This document shows, piece by piece, positions 15,267 to 24,132 of a stretch of DNA of 42,498 nucleotides (position 1 is the first letter of the stretch; each line of letters begins with the position of its first letter). The stretch is taken from contig JAISHU010000150.1 of NCBI GenBank assembly GCA_031262385.1, forward strand, positions 1-42,498, given 5' to 3'. Origin of the DNA: Mediterranea sp. (in: CFB group bacteria). Its GTDB lineage: Bacteria; Bacteroidota; Bacteroidia; Bacteroidales; Bacteroidaceae. The translations under genes were made by a program, and so were the position numbers. The notes beneath the pieces are model-generated. The model was not told where the DNA came from. It was given only the letters and a program-made list of their open reading frames with translations, and ran no database searches.

Positions 15267-16742
15267 ATGGAACATTCACTGACCATTTACAATACGCTGA
15301 CTCGCAAAAAAGAACTTTTTGTTCCGTTGCACGCACCCCATGTAGGCATGTATGTATGCGGACCTACGGTTTACGGCGACGCACATTTGGGACACGCTCG
15401 TCCGGCTATCACTTTCGACATACTGTTTCGTTACCTCAAACACTTGGGTTACCAAGTGCGTTATGTGCGTAACATCACCGACGTGGGACATTTGGAACAC
15501 GATGCCGACGAAGGCGAAGACAAAATTGCCAAGAAAGCGCGCTTGGAGCAGTTGGAACCCATGGAGGTGGTGCAATACTACACCATTCGCTATCATCAGG
15601 CGATGACGGCGCTTAACGTACTGCCGCCCAGCATCGAACCGCATGCTTCGGGACACATCATCGAGCAGATAGAGCTGGTGAAAGAGATTCTTGCCAACGG
15701 CTATGCCTACGAAAGCGAAGGTTCTGTCTACTTCGACGTGGAGAAATACAACAAGGCATACCATTACGGCAAACTTTCGGGACGCAATCTCGACGATGTT
15801 CTGAACACCAGCCGCACGCTGGACGGGCAAGAGGAGAAGCATAACCCTGCCGACTTTGCCTTGTGGAAACGGGCACAACCCGAACACATCATGCGCTGGC
15901 CGTCGCCGTGGGGCGAAGGTTTTCCCGGCTGGCACTGCGAATGTACCGCTATGGGTAAGAAGTATTTGGGTGCCCACTTCGACATTCACGGAGGAGGTAT
16001 GGACCTTATTTTCCCGCATCACGAATGTGAGATTGCACAGTCGGTGGCCTCGCAAGGCGACGACATGGTGCATTACTGGATGCACAACAACATGATAACC
16101 ATTAACGGACAGAAAATGGGTAAGAGCTACAACAACTTCATCAACCTCGACGAGTTTTTTCACGGCACTCATCCGCTGCTTACGCAGGCTTACTCGCCCA
16201 TGACCATCCGCTTCTTTATTCTTCAGGCACACTACCGCAGTACGGTGGACTTTGGCAACGAAGCATTGCAAGCCGCCGAAAAGGGACTGGCACGTCTGAC
16301 GGATGCCGCCGCCGCACTCCACCGCATCGCACCGGCGTCTGCCTCTACGGTCGATGTCGCATCGCTGCGTGCCAAATGTTACGAAGCCATGAACGACGAC
16401 CTTAATACGCCCATCGTCATTGCTCATCTGTTCGATGCTTCGCGCATCATTAACAACGTTTTGGCAGGTAACGATACCCTCAGTGCCGCCGATCTGAAAG
16501 AACTGAAAGAGATATTCGACCTTTTCTGCTTTGACTTGCTGGGGCTGCAAACCGAAATCACCTCCAACGCCGGTCGCGAAGAATCGTTCGGCAAGGTGGT
16601 CGACATGCTGCTCGAAGAACGCATGCGCGCCAAAGCCAATAAGGACTGGGCAACATCGGACAAGATACGCAACGAACTTACCGCACTGGGATTCGAGATA
16701 AAAGATACCAAGGAGGGGACGGAATGGAAGCTGAATAAATAA
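15267..16742 (+). CDS. cysS: Cysteinyl-tRNA synthetase
   Basis: Protein of 491 residues, cytoplasmic, class I aminoacyl-tRNA synthetase that charges tRNA-Cys. The first zinc ligand is in [19 protein letters not shown] (Cys31), which also contains the HIGH-type signature HLGH (40-43). The other zinc-site residues lie in [10 protein letters not shown] and [11 protein letters not shown]. The KMSKS-type signature is KMGKS (283-287), followed by the stem-contact region. The C-terminal DALR-type helical domain (from about 345) has [15 protein letters not shown] and ends with [17 protein letters not shown] and a short tail EGTEWKLNK, all standard for CysS. Length is normal. It is a single-copy essential gene in most bacteria. 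A 106-bp gap with no clear terminator precedes the thioesterase gene on the same strand. Confidence 0.97.
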   Translation: MEHSLTIYNTLTRKKELFVPLHAPHVGMYVCGPTVYGDAHLGHARPAITFDILFRYLKHLGYQVRYVRNITDVGHLEHDADEGEDKIAKKARLEQLEPMEVVQYYTIRYHQAMTALNVLPPSIEPHASGHIIEQIELVKEILANGYAYESEGSVYFDVEKYNKAYHYGKLSGRNLDDVLNTSRTLDGQEEKHNPADFALWKRAQPEHIMRWPSPWGEGFPGWHCECTAMGKKYLGAHFDIHGGGMDLIFPHHECEIAQSVASQGDDMVHYWMHNNMITINGQKMGKSYNNFINLDEFFHGTHPLLTQAYSPMTIRFFILQAHYRSTVDFGNEALQAAEKGLARLTDAAAALHRIAPASASTVDVASLRAKCYEAMNDDLNTPIVIAHLFDASRIINNVLAGNDTLSAADLKELKEIFDLFCFDLLGLQTEITSNAGREESFGKVVDMLLEERMRAKANKDWATSDKIRNELTALGFEIKDTKEGTEWKLNK

Positions 16743-16848
16743 GAAAAAACATATAATATATAAACAATAGTAACTTATTTGTCGTTCAAACTCGTTTAAA
16801 AAGATAGAGCAGGAGAAACGTAAAAAACTTATTAAAAAATAATTATCC

Positions 16849-17253
16849 ATGACCCCACAAGAATTTTTCAAGAACGACCGTTTTGCCACCAACGCCGGTA
16901 TCGAACTGCTGGAAGTGCGCGAAGGCTACGGTAAAGCACAGTTAGTCGTTACGACGGAGCACCTCAATGCCGGAGGGCGTACTCAAGGCGGTGCCGTCTT
17001 TACACTGGCGGACTTGGCATTGGCTGCCGCAGCCAATTCGCACGGAACGCTGGCTTTTTCCATTTCGTCGCACATCACTTTTCTACGAGGCAGCGGCATT
17101 GGCGATGTACTGACCGCTGAGGCACGCGAACGATACATCGGTCGCACCACCGGTTATTATCAGATAGATGTAACCAACGACCGGGGTGAGTTGATTGCCT
17201 CTTTCGAGTCGAATGTGTTTCGCAAGTCAGACGTACTTCCATTTAAGTTATAG
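16849..17253 (+). CDS. PaaI-type hotdog-fold acyl-CoA thioesterase
   Basis: Protein of 134 residues, cytoplasmic, expected to act as an oligomer. The hotdog fold is shown by the central helix GGRTQGGAVFTLADLALAAA (about 43-62), which has the catalytic-loop pattern H/N-x-x-G-x-x-x-G-G with Asn at HLNAGG (here EHLNAGGRT), and by the strands around SSHITFLRGSGIGDVLTAEA and GYYQIDVTN. The overall length and motif order match the PaaI subgroup, which removes acyl groups such as phenylacetyl or hydroxyphenyl-acyl from CoA. The natural substrate here is not clear. It is followed by a 241-bp gap containing a palindromic MITE-like element. Confidence 0.9.
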   Translation: MTPQEFFKNDRFATNAGIELLEVREGYGKAQLVVTTEHLNAGGRTQGGAVFTLADLALAAAANSHGTLAFSISSHITFLRGSGIGDVLTAEARERYIGRTTGYYQIDVTNDRGELIASFESNVFRKSDVLPFKL

Positions 17254-17274
17254 CTCTCCTTTTGATGTTAAGTT

Positions 17275-17448
17275 AGAAACTGTTTTGAATTTATTGCTCT
17301 TTGATTTGAGGGATATTTTCGGTCTTATCTTTCTGCTTTAGGAGGAAGATAGCGCAGCTCACTGACGAGTAAAAAAGAAAGATAAGACCGAAAATAGGCT
17401 CAAAGCATGGGTAAAATAATCTATTTCAATAAATTCGAAGCGGTTTCT
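17275..17448. mobile_element. MITE-like palindromic element, most complete copy
   Basis: Outer inverted ends: AGAAACTGTTTTGAATTTAT (17275 on) and the reverse complement of 17427-17448, 22 bp with three mismatches. Inside lies a second, perfect 21-bp inverted repeat (17314-17334 and 17376-17396) with a 41-nt loop. The right-hand 50 bp (17399-17448) closely match 26643-26691, and the ends match 5290-5311 and 23901-23933. There is no coding capacity. A clear target duplication is not visible; TTA near both ends is suggestive only. The parent transposase is not in the window. Confidence 0.75.
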
Positions 17449-17460
17449 TAGTTTTTTCCT

Positions 17461-17468
17461 TATTTTTG
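17461..17468 (+). promoter_or_regulatory. -7 promoter element for the cNMP-binding protein gene
   Basis: TATTTTTG on the plus strand, 26 bp before the ATG at 17495, a match to TAnnTTTG. It begins 13 bp past the right end of the palindromic element, whose terminal AT-rich stretch would supply the upstream promoter region. Confidence 0.5.
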
Positions 17469-17494
17469 TCGGTGCTAACACGATTAAATAGATT

Positions 17495-17977
17495 ATGGAA
17501 AAGATAACACTCAACGAAACACATAAAGAGCAACTGTTTACCATACCTTTGTTACGCGACATGCCTTCGCTGTTGCAGGTAACTTTCTTTGATTATTTGG
17601 ATACGGCAACCTATGCGGTGCGTGCCGGCGAAATAGCCATAGCACAAGGTATTCCCTGTCAGCATTTGTATGTGCTTCTTGACGGATTGCTGAATGTTGA
17701 GATTATAGACGGCTTGGGTAATCGTGTGCAGATAGAGCACATCGAAGCACCACGTTCGTTTGCCACTCCGCACTTGTTTGCGCCGGACAGCCGTATGCCG
17801 GCTACTTTTACGGCTTTGAAAGACTCGGTACTGTTTACCGCCACCAAAGAATCTACCTTCCGTCTGCTAAACGAAAACCCCGAATTGCTGAAAAGCTTTC
17901 TGTCGGTTGTGGGCAACTGCAACTATAATACCGTGTCGCGCTTCAATGCCTTATTGTGCTCCACCGAGAAGGAGTGA
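17495..17977 (+). CDS. Crp/Fnr-like cyclic-nucleotide-binding protein lacking the DNA-binding domain
   Basis: Protein of 160 residues. The cNMP-binding beta-roll covers about 18-120: FDYLDTATYAVRAGEIAIAQ, LYVLLDGLLNVEII, APRSFATPHLFAPDSRMPAT and DSVLFTATKESTFRLL. A long helix follows (about 124-152: ENPELLKSFLSVVGNCNYN), the place of the Crp dimerization helix. The protein then stops with CSTEKE. A full Crp/Fnr protein would continue for about 70-80 residues with a winged helix; that part is absent, and the convergent ccsA gene ends only 18 bp later. The nucleotide site lacks the typical GE..L..R signature of cAMP binders, as is usual in Bacteroidota members, so the ligand is unknown. It may be a truncated regulator, or a stand-alone sensor or dimerization partner. 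Confidence 0.85.
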   Translation: MEKITLNETHKEQLFTIPLLRDMPSLLQVTFFDYLDTATYAVRAGEIAIAQGIPCQHLYVLLDGLLNVEIIDGLGNRVQIEHIEAPRSFATPHLFAPDSRMPATFTALKDSVLFTATKESTFRLLNENPELLKSFLSVVGNCNYNTVSRFNALLCSTEKE

Positions 17978-17995
17978 TACGCATAGAGGAGGCAA

Positions 17996-18781
17996 TTAAT
18001 TGTACGTGTGCACACTGGTCCCTTGTGCGGCTGGCAGGTAGTTGATGCCGTACCAACACATTTGCAGCAACACGAACGACACCAATACCACCACCAAGGC
18101 GGAGCGGACGGCGTGCGGACGGCTGCGTCGGTAGTGTATATATATAAGGTAGGCAAACCATGTAGCTGCCGCCCATGTCTCTTTGGGATCCCACGCCCAA
18201 TAGTGTCCCCATGCTTCTTTAGCCCATACGGCACCCGACAGCATACCCAGCGTCATAAATGCCAGCCCCACGCTGATAAGGTTATCGCACACCTCCATGT
18301 CGCGCGTTTCTGTCGGTATCTTTTTTATCCACAGTAGATAGATTGCCATTACAGCGGCGGCACCCTGCAAGGCGTAGGCAAACATATAAACGATGACGTG
18401 CGGTGCGAACCACGGACTTTGCAAGGCAGGCATCAGGGTCTTGTTGTGAATCTCAGGCTCAAAGATATTGATGCAGATAAATACGACAGCAGGTATAAAG
18501 CTGAAGCCCAATATCCATTTGTAACGCCAGCGCAAGTAGGTTATCAGTCCAGCCAACGGCAGGAAGAATGCATACCACAGGCGCGTCTCGCCCATGGTGC
18601 GCAGCGGCGGACGTTCCAGCGACATCCACAAGCCCACGATAAAGACAAAGAACACCAGCAGACCTGCCACGGTGAACGTACATGCCACCGCTGTTTTCCG
18701 TCCGCGCCATGCCGCCCATGCTCCCAAACCCCACAGCACGGCGGAAGTAACGGCAAATAGAGGGAATAGATTCCACGTCAT
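17996..18781 (-). CDS. ccsA: Cytochrome c assembly protein CcsA (haem handling)
   Basis: Protein of 261 residues from the ATG at 18781, which overlaps the resB stop as ATGA; an open frame extends 37 codons upstream, but that part lies inside resB. It has about eight membrane helices. The haem-handling WWD-type segment is WGHYWAWDPKETWAAATWF, with histidines in neighbouring loops (for example WFAPHVIVYMFAY and YLIYIHYRR). It belongs to system II cytochrome c maturation, carrying haem across the inner membrane together with the ResB/Ccs1 partner upstream. The ATGA overlap implies translational coupling, as expected for subunits of one complex. No c-type cytochrome gene lies in the window. It converges on the cNMP-binding protein gene with an 18-bp gap and no terminator. 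Confidence 0.93.
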   Translation of the reverse strand: MTWNLFPLFAVTSAVLWGLGAWAAWRGRKTAVACTFTVAGLLVFFVFIVGLWMSLERPPLRTMGETRLWYAFFLPLAGLITYLRWRYKWILGFSFIPAVVFICINIFEPEIHNKTLMPALQSPWFAPHVIVYMFAYALQGAAAVMAIYLLWIKKIPTETRDMEVCDNLISVGLAFMTLGMLSGAVWAKEAWGHYWAWDPKETWAAATWFAYLIYIHYRRSRPHAVRSALVVVLVSFVLLQMCWYGINYLPAAQGTSVHTYN

Positions 18782-19956
18782 ACCGCATGCTCCTTTCTCT
18801 TTGTCCCAAAGTCTAAAAACATGCCCACGGCACCCAGAGCCAGTAGAAACATGCCGCCGTAAACCACGGGCAGCCACGGGTCGCGCACCCATTCAAAGAC
18901 ACTGATTTCGCTCCAACGGCCTCTGTTGGCGTCGTAGCTCAGTTGGTAGATATTCCAGCCTCCTATCTCTAAAGGACGATTTACCTCGACGACCGCATCG
19001 TGCCGTTCGCCGGCTTGGGTGAATACCGTGACTTGCGAGGCAAAACGTTTCGGCTCGCGGTGGGGCATCACCACCGAGGTAAGCGAATCGAGTTTGAGAC
19101 TCTTGTAAGGGAAGGCAAAGCTGCCGCAACTCACCCATCCGGTGCGTACCGCTCCGCTTGCGGTGTGTGTGGCGGTAATCAGTGCGGCGGTGGTAGCCTC
19201 TTCGAACAGTTTTTGCACACGGATGTACCAATTGCCCAGTTTGCCGGTGGTAAGGCTGTCTTCGAGCAGCAGATTTGCCGGCATCTCTTTCGGCAGCGCT
19301 TCGCCCGTGGAGTTATCTATCAGCATCAGCTTCGGGGGGTATTCGTCCATGGTAAAGTGTTTAAGTTCGAGAGCCAGCGGAAGCTCCGTTATGCGCCCGG
19401 CTTCGTCCGTAGCCCGCCATTCGGTTTGCCCCGTCCGAACGGTCATCTTAAGGCGTTGCATGTCGGCACTGCCCAGCGTGGCGGCTATCAGTGCGACAAA
19501 CAATCCGACGTGTGCGGCAAACAGCGGCAGTCGGCGTAGATTTAACGCGGGGGTGGTGCGCAGGATTGTAAGTCCCAGTACGGTAAGCATCCACAAATAG
19601 AGCAACACAAACGGCCATGCCGAAATCATCTGCGTAAAGCCGAACGAGTCGACCGCCGGTTGTCCTGGTGCCCGTTGGCGTATCAGCCCCATTGCCACGG
19701 TAAGGGTTGCCGTCCACAGCAACGCCGATACGGCTGCCGTGGGTGAGCTGAGCCAACCGAAGAGGTAAACTCTGCGACGCAGTCCGTGCACCGACAACAA
19801 ACCAGCGATGTAAACAGCTGCCGCAACGACGTTGACGGGGAAAGCCAGCAACGACCACCGTATGCCCCCGATGCTCCATTGCAACGCTTCGCCGGCAACA
19901 AACAGTCCGGCGCCTATCAGCAAACCTTCCCTGTAGCTCCAAGGTCTCTTCCACAT
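18778..19956 (-). CDS. ResB/Ccs1-like cytochrome c biogenesis protein
   Basis: Protein of 392 residues. Four or more membrane helices fill the first 170 residues (for example FPVNVVAAAVYIAGLLSVHG and PLFAAHVGLFVALIAATLG). A periplasmic region of about 180 residues follows and ends with the ResB signature RPLEIGGWNIYQLSYDAN, then a last membrane helix (WLPVVYGGMFLLALGAVGMF) and a basic tail. In system II maturation this protein works with CcsA to attach haem to apocytochromes. It is translationally coupled to ccsA by the ATGA overlap at 18778-18781, and it begins 22 bp after the aminopeptidase stop, so all three are probably on one message. In many Bacteroidales this pair sits next to nitrite reductase genes nrfHA; they are not here. 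Confidence 0.9.
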   Translation of the reverse strand: MWKRPWSYREGLLIGAGLFVAGEALQWSIGGIRWSLLAFPVNVVAAAVYIAGLLSVHGLRRRVYLFGWLSSPTAAVSALLWTATLTVAMGLIRQRAPGQPAVDSFGFTQMISAWPFVLLYLWMLTVLGLTILRTTPALNLRRLPLFAAHVGLFVALIAATLGSADMQRLKMTVRTGQTEWRATDEAGRITELPLALELKHFTMDEYPPKLMLIDNSTGEALPKEMPANLLLEDSLTTGKLGNWYIRVQKLFEEATTAALITATHTASGAVRTGWVSCGSFAFPYKSLKLDSLTSVVMPHREPKRFASQVTVFTQAGERHDAVVEVNRPLEIGGWNIYQLSYDANRGRWSEISVFEWVRDPWLPVVYGGMFLLALGAVGMFLDFGTKRKEHAV

Positions 19957-19978
19957 TTCGGTTTGCCTTCCCTATTGG

Positions 19979-21349
19979 TTACCGCAACGCTTCCACCTCG
20001 TCGGGTGTCAGCGGTATCTTCTTACCCAGACGTCGGGCGCCGGTAGGAGTGATAAGGTAGTCTTCTTCGTTGCGGATGCCGCCGAAGTGACGATACTCTT
20101 CCACCTTGTCGTAGTTGATGAAGTCGGTAAACTTCTTTTCGCCACGCCACAAGTCAATGAGTTCGGGGATGAAGTAAACGCCCGGTTCCACGGTGAATAC
20201 AAAGCCCGGTTCGAGCGGAATGGCAAGGCGTTGCGAACGGCGACCGAACTGTGTGCTCTTGGGTTGTCCGGCATAGCCTACCCATACTTCGCCGAGGTTC
20301 TCCATATCGTGCACGTCGAGACCCATCATGTGTCCCAGTCCGTGCGGATAGAACAGCGCATGTGCACCTTCGCGCACGGCATCTTCGGCGTTGCCTTTCA
20401 TCAATCCCAAAGCTTTCATTCCGTCTACCATGATGCGTGCCGAGAGGTCGTACACCTCCATGTAAGGAATACCGGGGCGAAGAGCGCTCACCGCACCCAA
20501 GTGCATGGCGTTTTGTATTTCGTAAACGGCACGTTGGCGGGACGTAAAGGTTTTGTCTACCGGCACCGTCGACGACATATCGCCGGCATAGCCCATTTCG
20601 GTTTCGCAACCGGCATCTATCAGAAACAGTTGTCCCGATTTAATTTGATTGCCGTGATAATGGTTGTGCAACGTTTGTCCGTTGATGCTGGCTATGGTGG
20701 GGAACGACAATTGACAGTTGTTCATCTCTGCCACGCGGTTCATCTCCGCCACGACCTCGTATTCGTACATGCCGGGGCGAATTACTTGCATGGCTTTGAT
20801 GTGCATGTCGGCAGTGACGTCGCAGGCACGTTCTATTTCTGCAATCTCTTCGTCGGTCTTATAGTTGCGCTGGGCGATGACACCTTTTATAAAAGGTATG
20901 CTACCCGTCTGTTCGGCGGGAGCCAATCCCAGCCAGTCCATCAGTTTGAGCTTGTGCTCGGGACGGTAAGGCGGCAGGTAGTGTACGGTGCGTTTGCTTT
21001 TTGCGGTGCGGAGGTAGTCGGTAAGTTCGGCAGCGGGACGCACGTCGGTGATGCCCACTTCGGCGGCACGGCTTTTCAAAGAGGGAAGCGTGCCCATCCA
21101 TATAATGCTGTCGATGGTCAGTTCGTCGCCAAAAATGATTTCGCGGTCTTCGTCAATATCGATAATGGCATTCAGCCCGGCAGCGCTCAGTCCGAAATAG
21201 TAGAGGAATGTGGAGTCTTGACGATAGCGGAAAGCATTGTCTTCGTAGTTCAGTCCCATGTCGTCGTTGCCCATGAAGAGCAAAACTCCCGAGCCTATCT
21301 TTTGCTTTAGCGCGGCTCTGCGCTGTACATACGTATTACTTGAAAACAT
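19979..21349 (-). CDS. pepP: Xaa-Pro aminopeptidase (aminopeptidase P, M24B family)
   Basis: Protein of 456 residues, no signal peptide, so probably cytoplasmic. It removes the N-terminal residue ahead of proline. The N-terminal creatinase/prolidase-like domain (about 1-170) has LLFMGNDDMGLNYEDNAFRY and FLYYFGL. The catalytic pita-bread domain carries the two-metal ligands in the usual order: two aspartates in LIDAGCETEMGYAGDMSST, a histidine in FYPHGLGHMMGLDVHD, one glutamate in FVFTVEPGVYF and another in GGIRNEEDYLIT. Length and motifs agree with the family. It is the first gene of the run pepP-resB-ccsA; a promoter element lies at 21375-21382. The link with cytochrome assembly is likely only co-transcription. 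Confidence 0.95.
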   Translation of the reverse strand: MFSSNTYVQRRAALKQKIGSGVLLFMGNDDMGLNYEDNAFRYRQDSTFLYYFGLSAAGLNAIIDIDEDREIIFGDELTIDSIIWMGTLPSLKSRAAEVGITDVRPAAELTDYLRTAKSKRTVHYLPPYRPEHKLKLMDWLGLAPAEQTGSIPFIKGVIAQRNYKTDEEIAEIERACDVTADMHIKAMQVIRPGMYEYEVVAEMNRVAEMNNCQLSFPTIASINGQTLHNHYHGNQIKSGQLFLIDAGCETEMGYAGDMSSTVPVDKTFTSRQRAVYEIQNAMHLGAVSALRPGIPYMEVYDLSARIMVDGMKALGLMKGNAEDAVREGAHALFYPHGLGHMMGLDVHDMENLGEVWVGYAGQPKSTQFGRRSQRLAIPLEPGFVFTVEPGVYFIPELIDLWRGEKKFTDFINYDKVEEYRHFGGIRNEEDYLITPTGARRLGKKIPLTPDEVEALR

Positions 21350-21374
21350 AAGGTATTTAATTAATTGGTTGAGG

Positions 21375-21382
21375 CAAAGGTA
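21375..21382 (-). promoter_or_regulatory. -7 promoter element for the pepP-resB-ccsA operon
   Basis: TACCTTTG on the minus strand, 25 bp before the ATG at 21349, a full match to TAnnTTTG. Confidence 0.55.
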
Positions 21383-21465
21383 GAAGTTTTCGAGGATTAT
21401 TTGAGTAGATGGAGAAACAAATAAGAAAATAGGGGTAGAAATGGGTAACTTTATGTGTAAGGAAA

Positions 21466-23832
21466 TTATCTAATATCTTTAACCTCCTTATAATTCTGCG
21501 CACCATTTTCTACGGCATTTACATGAACCTGCTTGCCACCCGAAAATCTCCAAATGACAGACATACCGACACTTTGAACCGGCGTTGTGAAATCGTATGT
21601 CACTTTACTCCCATTGGCAAAGCGGTCGTATTTACGTCTGTCGCCGAGGGCATTGAAGGTAAGCGTGAGTTGAAGTTTATTTTTATAGAGAGTTTTATAA
21701 ACCTGACCTCCGATATTATAGACCGTGTGATAGGTTCTGTCGTATGTCTTGAAAGTAGGTTCAAACGTCAAATTAAGCATGCCGCCCCAACCGCCTTTGA
21801 AAGAAAAGGTGTTGTACATGTAGTAGTATTGGCGCAACCTTGTTGCTTCGTAGTATATGCCTCCCATTGTACTATTTTCGGGATGCACCTCCAAACGCCC
21901 CGTCAATTTCATTCTCCAAGGTTTTACCGGATTGACGGTAAGTTCTGCACCTGCGCCGTAAAAATCTTGAGAAGGAAGATTTATCGGAGTGGTATAGAAT
22001 AGATCCGGAGCACCGGGGCTTTGTAGGGTTTCCCAGTATATGAGACCCTTGGTGTGCGAATACATGGTTGTAATATTCAAAAGGTTGCGTGCTATTGAAA
22101 TACTTGCCATTACTATATCGGCAGTAGGCGACTTCAAGTTGGGATTGCCCACGGTATAATTGTACGGATCACTCCAGCGAATTGTCGATGAAATGGCGGC
22201 ATACGGAATATCATCCAAGGTGCGTTTATAATTCAACATCAAAGCGTGTACGCCATTCTTGTCCAAAGGCAACATCAGTTGAACGGTAGGATTAAATCGC
22301 CATTGTGTATCGGATGATTTATCTCCATTGTCCGATGTTTCGTATGCTATTCTGTTTAACTGCCAATTCAGTCCGACACTGTATCTGAGCTTTGAAATCT
22401 GTCCCGTAGCCGAACCGTACACCAATGGCGTTAATCCCATGGTGCGTGTGGCAAGTTGACTCGTTGGGAAACGGTCGGAATCATCGGCATAAGCAAGAGC
22501 GGGACGATAGTTTGAAGTGGTCGCTTGTACGGAAGCTCCATATTTCCACATCAAATTCCGACTGCGGGGGTCTGTTACATCAACGGACAGTTTATACATA
22601 TTCAGAGATGATTTATCCTTGGATAAATTCGATGCATCATCGCCGTATGTATAGTTTGACTGACTATCAGATTGGCGGTTGAAGTAGTCGCCTACAATTG
22701 CCAGTTCCGTACCTCTTCGGGTAAGTGTGGAAGTGTACTTTAGGGTTGCTTCCTGATCCAAATAATTATTCTTGCCGTCTATGGTAGCGTTTACGGCATT
22801 TCTATCATCCGTAACGGTCATAGAAGATGACTTAAGTCTGTTGTTCGCGACATAGTAACTAACTCCTATGGCGTTTTTATCGTTTATTTGCAGCGTGAGG
22901 CTCAAACGGTTGTTGAGGGTATAGCCTCTATACTTCGCCTCTTCTTTCATTTGGGTGAACAAATCCGTAGATTGATTCCATACCGTCTGTTTCGCTGTTT
23001 CTTCGGACTGATTGAAGCCTAATGAAAGATTATCATATACATTTAAGTTCTTGTAGCGACCAAACACTACCCCTCCCACATTTTCATTGCTGAAGCCATA
23101 AGCAGGATAAAGCGTTGCCTCGCCGTTAAAAGCACCGTAATATCCGCCTTGAGGTGGTTGCCGTAGTGTTATCTCGATTGTTCCACCTGTCAAAGCTGCA
23201 TTTTGATTGCTTCCGGCGAGATAATTCACCTTTACTTTATCAATCATATCGGCGGGAAGGTTTTTTAGCTCCTCCACGTTGGCAAGCTTTGCACCATTCA
23301 CATAGATTTCACTGACGGCAAGCCCGTTGATTTTGAACGTACCGCTTTCGTTACTAATCCCGGGCAGAAACAACAAAGCGTCGACCGACTGTTTTCCTTT
23401 TACAATTTCGGACGACCGAAGATTTACCGTATAGCCGTTAGCATCGTGTTGTGTTCGCGAAGCAACCACGTTTACCCCTTCAAGCATCGTTACATCCTCT
23501 TTCATTACAATAACACCTACATCTCCCACCTTACAAGTTTTGTTTACGGTAATATATCCGATATAAGAGACCTTCAGTAAATACTCCTTATCTGTCTTGA
23601 CCGGCAAAACGAATACGCCTTCGATGTTTGTGGCTACTCCGCCGATATAAGCCGAGTCGGGAATACTTTGAAGGAGAACACTTACATAAGGCAAGGGGTT
23701 GTTTTGTTTATCCACCACCTTACCCGTAATGTTTTGAGCTGTTAATTGTTCTGCGACCTCTTGGGCTATTGCACCCGTAAACGAAAACATAAAGACTAAA
23801 ACGGACAATGCGCCTTTTAAAATGTGATTCAT
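21466..23832 (-). CDS. Outer-membrane beta-barrel receptor with carboxypeptidase-D-like domain (TonB-dependent type)
   Basis: Protein of 788 residues from the ATG at 23832, which gives a clean signal peptide (MNHILKGALSVLVFMFSF, cleavage after AIAQ). An open frame runs 17 codons further upstream, but that extension is not signal-like. Next is a carboxypeptidase-D regulatory-like domain (about 33-110: GKVVDKQNNPLPYVSV and YLLKVSYIGY), a plug-like segment (about 118-230: MLEGVNVVASRTQHDANGY, LLFLPGISNESGTF and SEIYVNGAKL), then a barrel of the OMP_b-brl_3 type. It ends without the terminal F/W usual for barrels (EVKDIR). The family is common in Bacteroidota; members may import a ligand or act in signalling, and no SusD partner is adjacent. 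Base composition is more AT-rich than in the flanking housekeeping genes. Confidence 0.9.
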   Translation of the reverse strand: MNHILKGALSVLVFMFSFTGAIAQEVAEQLTAQNITGKVVDKQNNPLPYVSVLLQSIPDSAYIGGVATNIEGVFVLPVKTDKEYLLKVSYIGYITVNKTCKVGDVGVIVMKEDVTMLEGVNVVASRTQHDANGYTVNLRSSEIVKGKQSVDALLFLPGISNESGTFKINGLAVSEIYVNGAKLANVEELKNLPADMIDKVKVNYLAGSNQNAALTGGTIEITLRQPPQGGYYGAFNGEATLYPAYGFSNENVGGVVFGRYKNLNVYDNLSLGFNQSEETAKQTVWNQSTDLFTQMKEEAKYRGYTLNNRLSLTLQINDKNAIGVSYYVANNRLKSSSMTVTDDRNAVNATIDGKNNYLDQEATLKYTSTLTRRGTELAIVGDYFNRQSDSQSNYTYGDDASNLSKDKSSLNMYKLSVDVTDPRSRNLMWKYGASVQATTSNYRPALAYADDSDRFPTSQLATRTMGLTPLVYGSATGQISKLRYSVGLNWQLNRIAYETSDNGDKSSDTQWRFNPTVQLMLPLDKNGVHALMLNYKRTLDDIPYAAISSTIRWSDPYNYTVGNPNLKSPTADIVMASISIARNLLNITTMYSHTKGLIYWETLQSPGAPDLFYTTPINLPSQDFYGAGAELTVNPVKPWRMKLTGRLEVHPENSTMGGIYYEATRLRQYYYMYNTFSFKGGWGGMLNLTFEPTFKTYDRTYHTVYNIGGQVYKTLYKNKLQLTLTFNALGDRRKYDRFANGSKVTYDFTTPVQSVGMSVIWRFSGGKQVHVNAVENGAQNYKEVKDIR

Positions 23833-23900
23833 GGAGTTAATTATAAATGACAACCCGCCTACTCTATTAAAGCTTTTCGGCATTCCGCTTTTGGTATCTT

Positions 23901-23933
23901 AGAAACAGTTTTGAATATATCAAAACTGTTTCT
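23901..23933. mobile_element. Palindromic element remnant (ends only)
   Basis: AGAAACAGTTTTGA (23901-23914) faces its perfect complement TCAAAACTGTTTCT (23920-23933) across 5 bp. These are the outer ends of the element at 17275-17448 with the whole interior deleted, or a minimal form of the family. It lies about 70 bp upstream of the receptor gene start, so it could affect that gene's expression. Confidence 0.7.
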
Positions 23934-24132
23934 AATTATTTAGACGGCGCATCGGTTTGTTTGGTTGCAAATAGGGTAAAAAATATGTGTCGTCCTGATT
24001 TTGGTTGACAGTAGTATCTCAAACTCCTCTTCAAGCAAAGAAGAGGTAGCACGCCAAAGGCATAACATAGGTGTTGATAAGTTGTTTCTTATTTCTTTTT
24101 CTTCCGTGATTATCTTTACAGCTTATTCTGTT

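Noticed and set aside
18782..18892. Longer N-terminus for ccsA
   Set aside because: The extra 37 codons lie inside resB in another frame, are basic and cysteine-containing, and do not look membranous. The ATGA overlap at 18778-18781 is the usual coupled start.
18934..18950. GTAGCTCAGTTGGTAGA looks like the D-arm of a tRNA
   Set aside because: It lies inside the conserved resB segment NIYQLSYDANRG on the other strand. No acceptor stem, anticodon arm or T-loop follows at the right distances.
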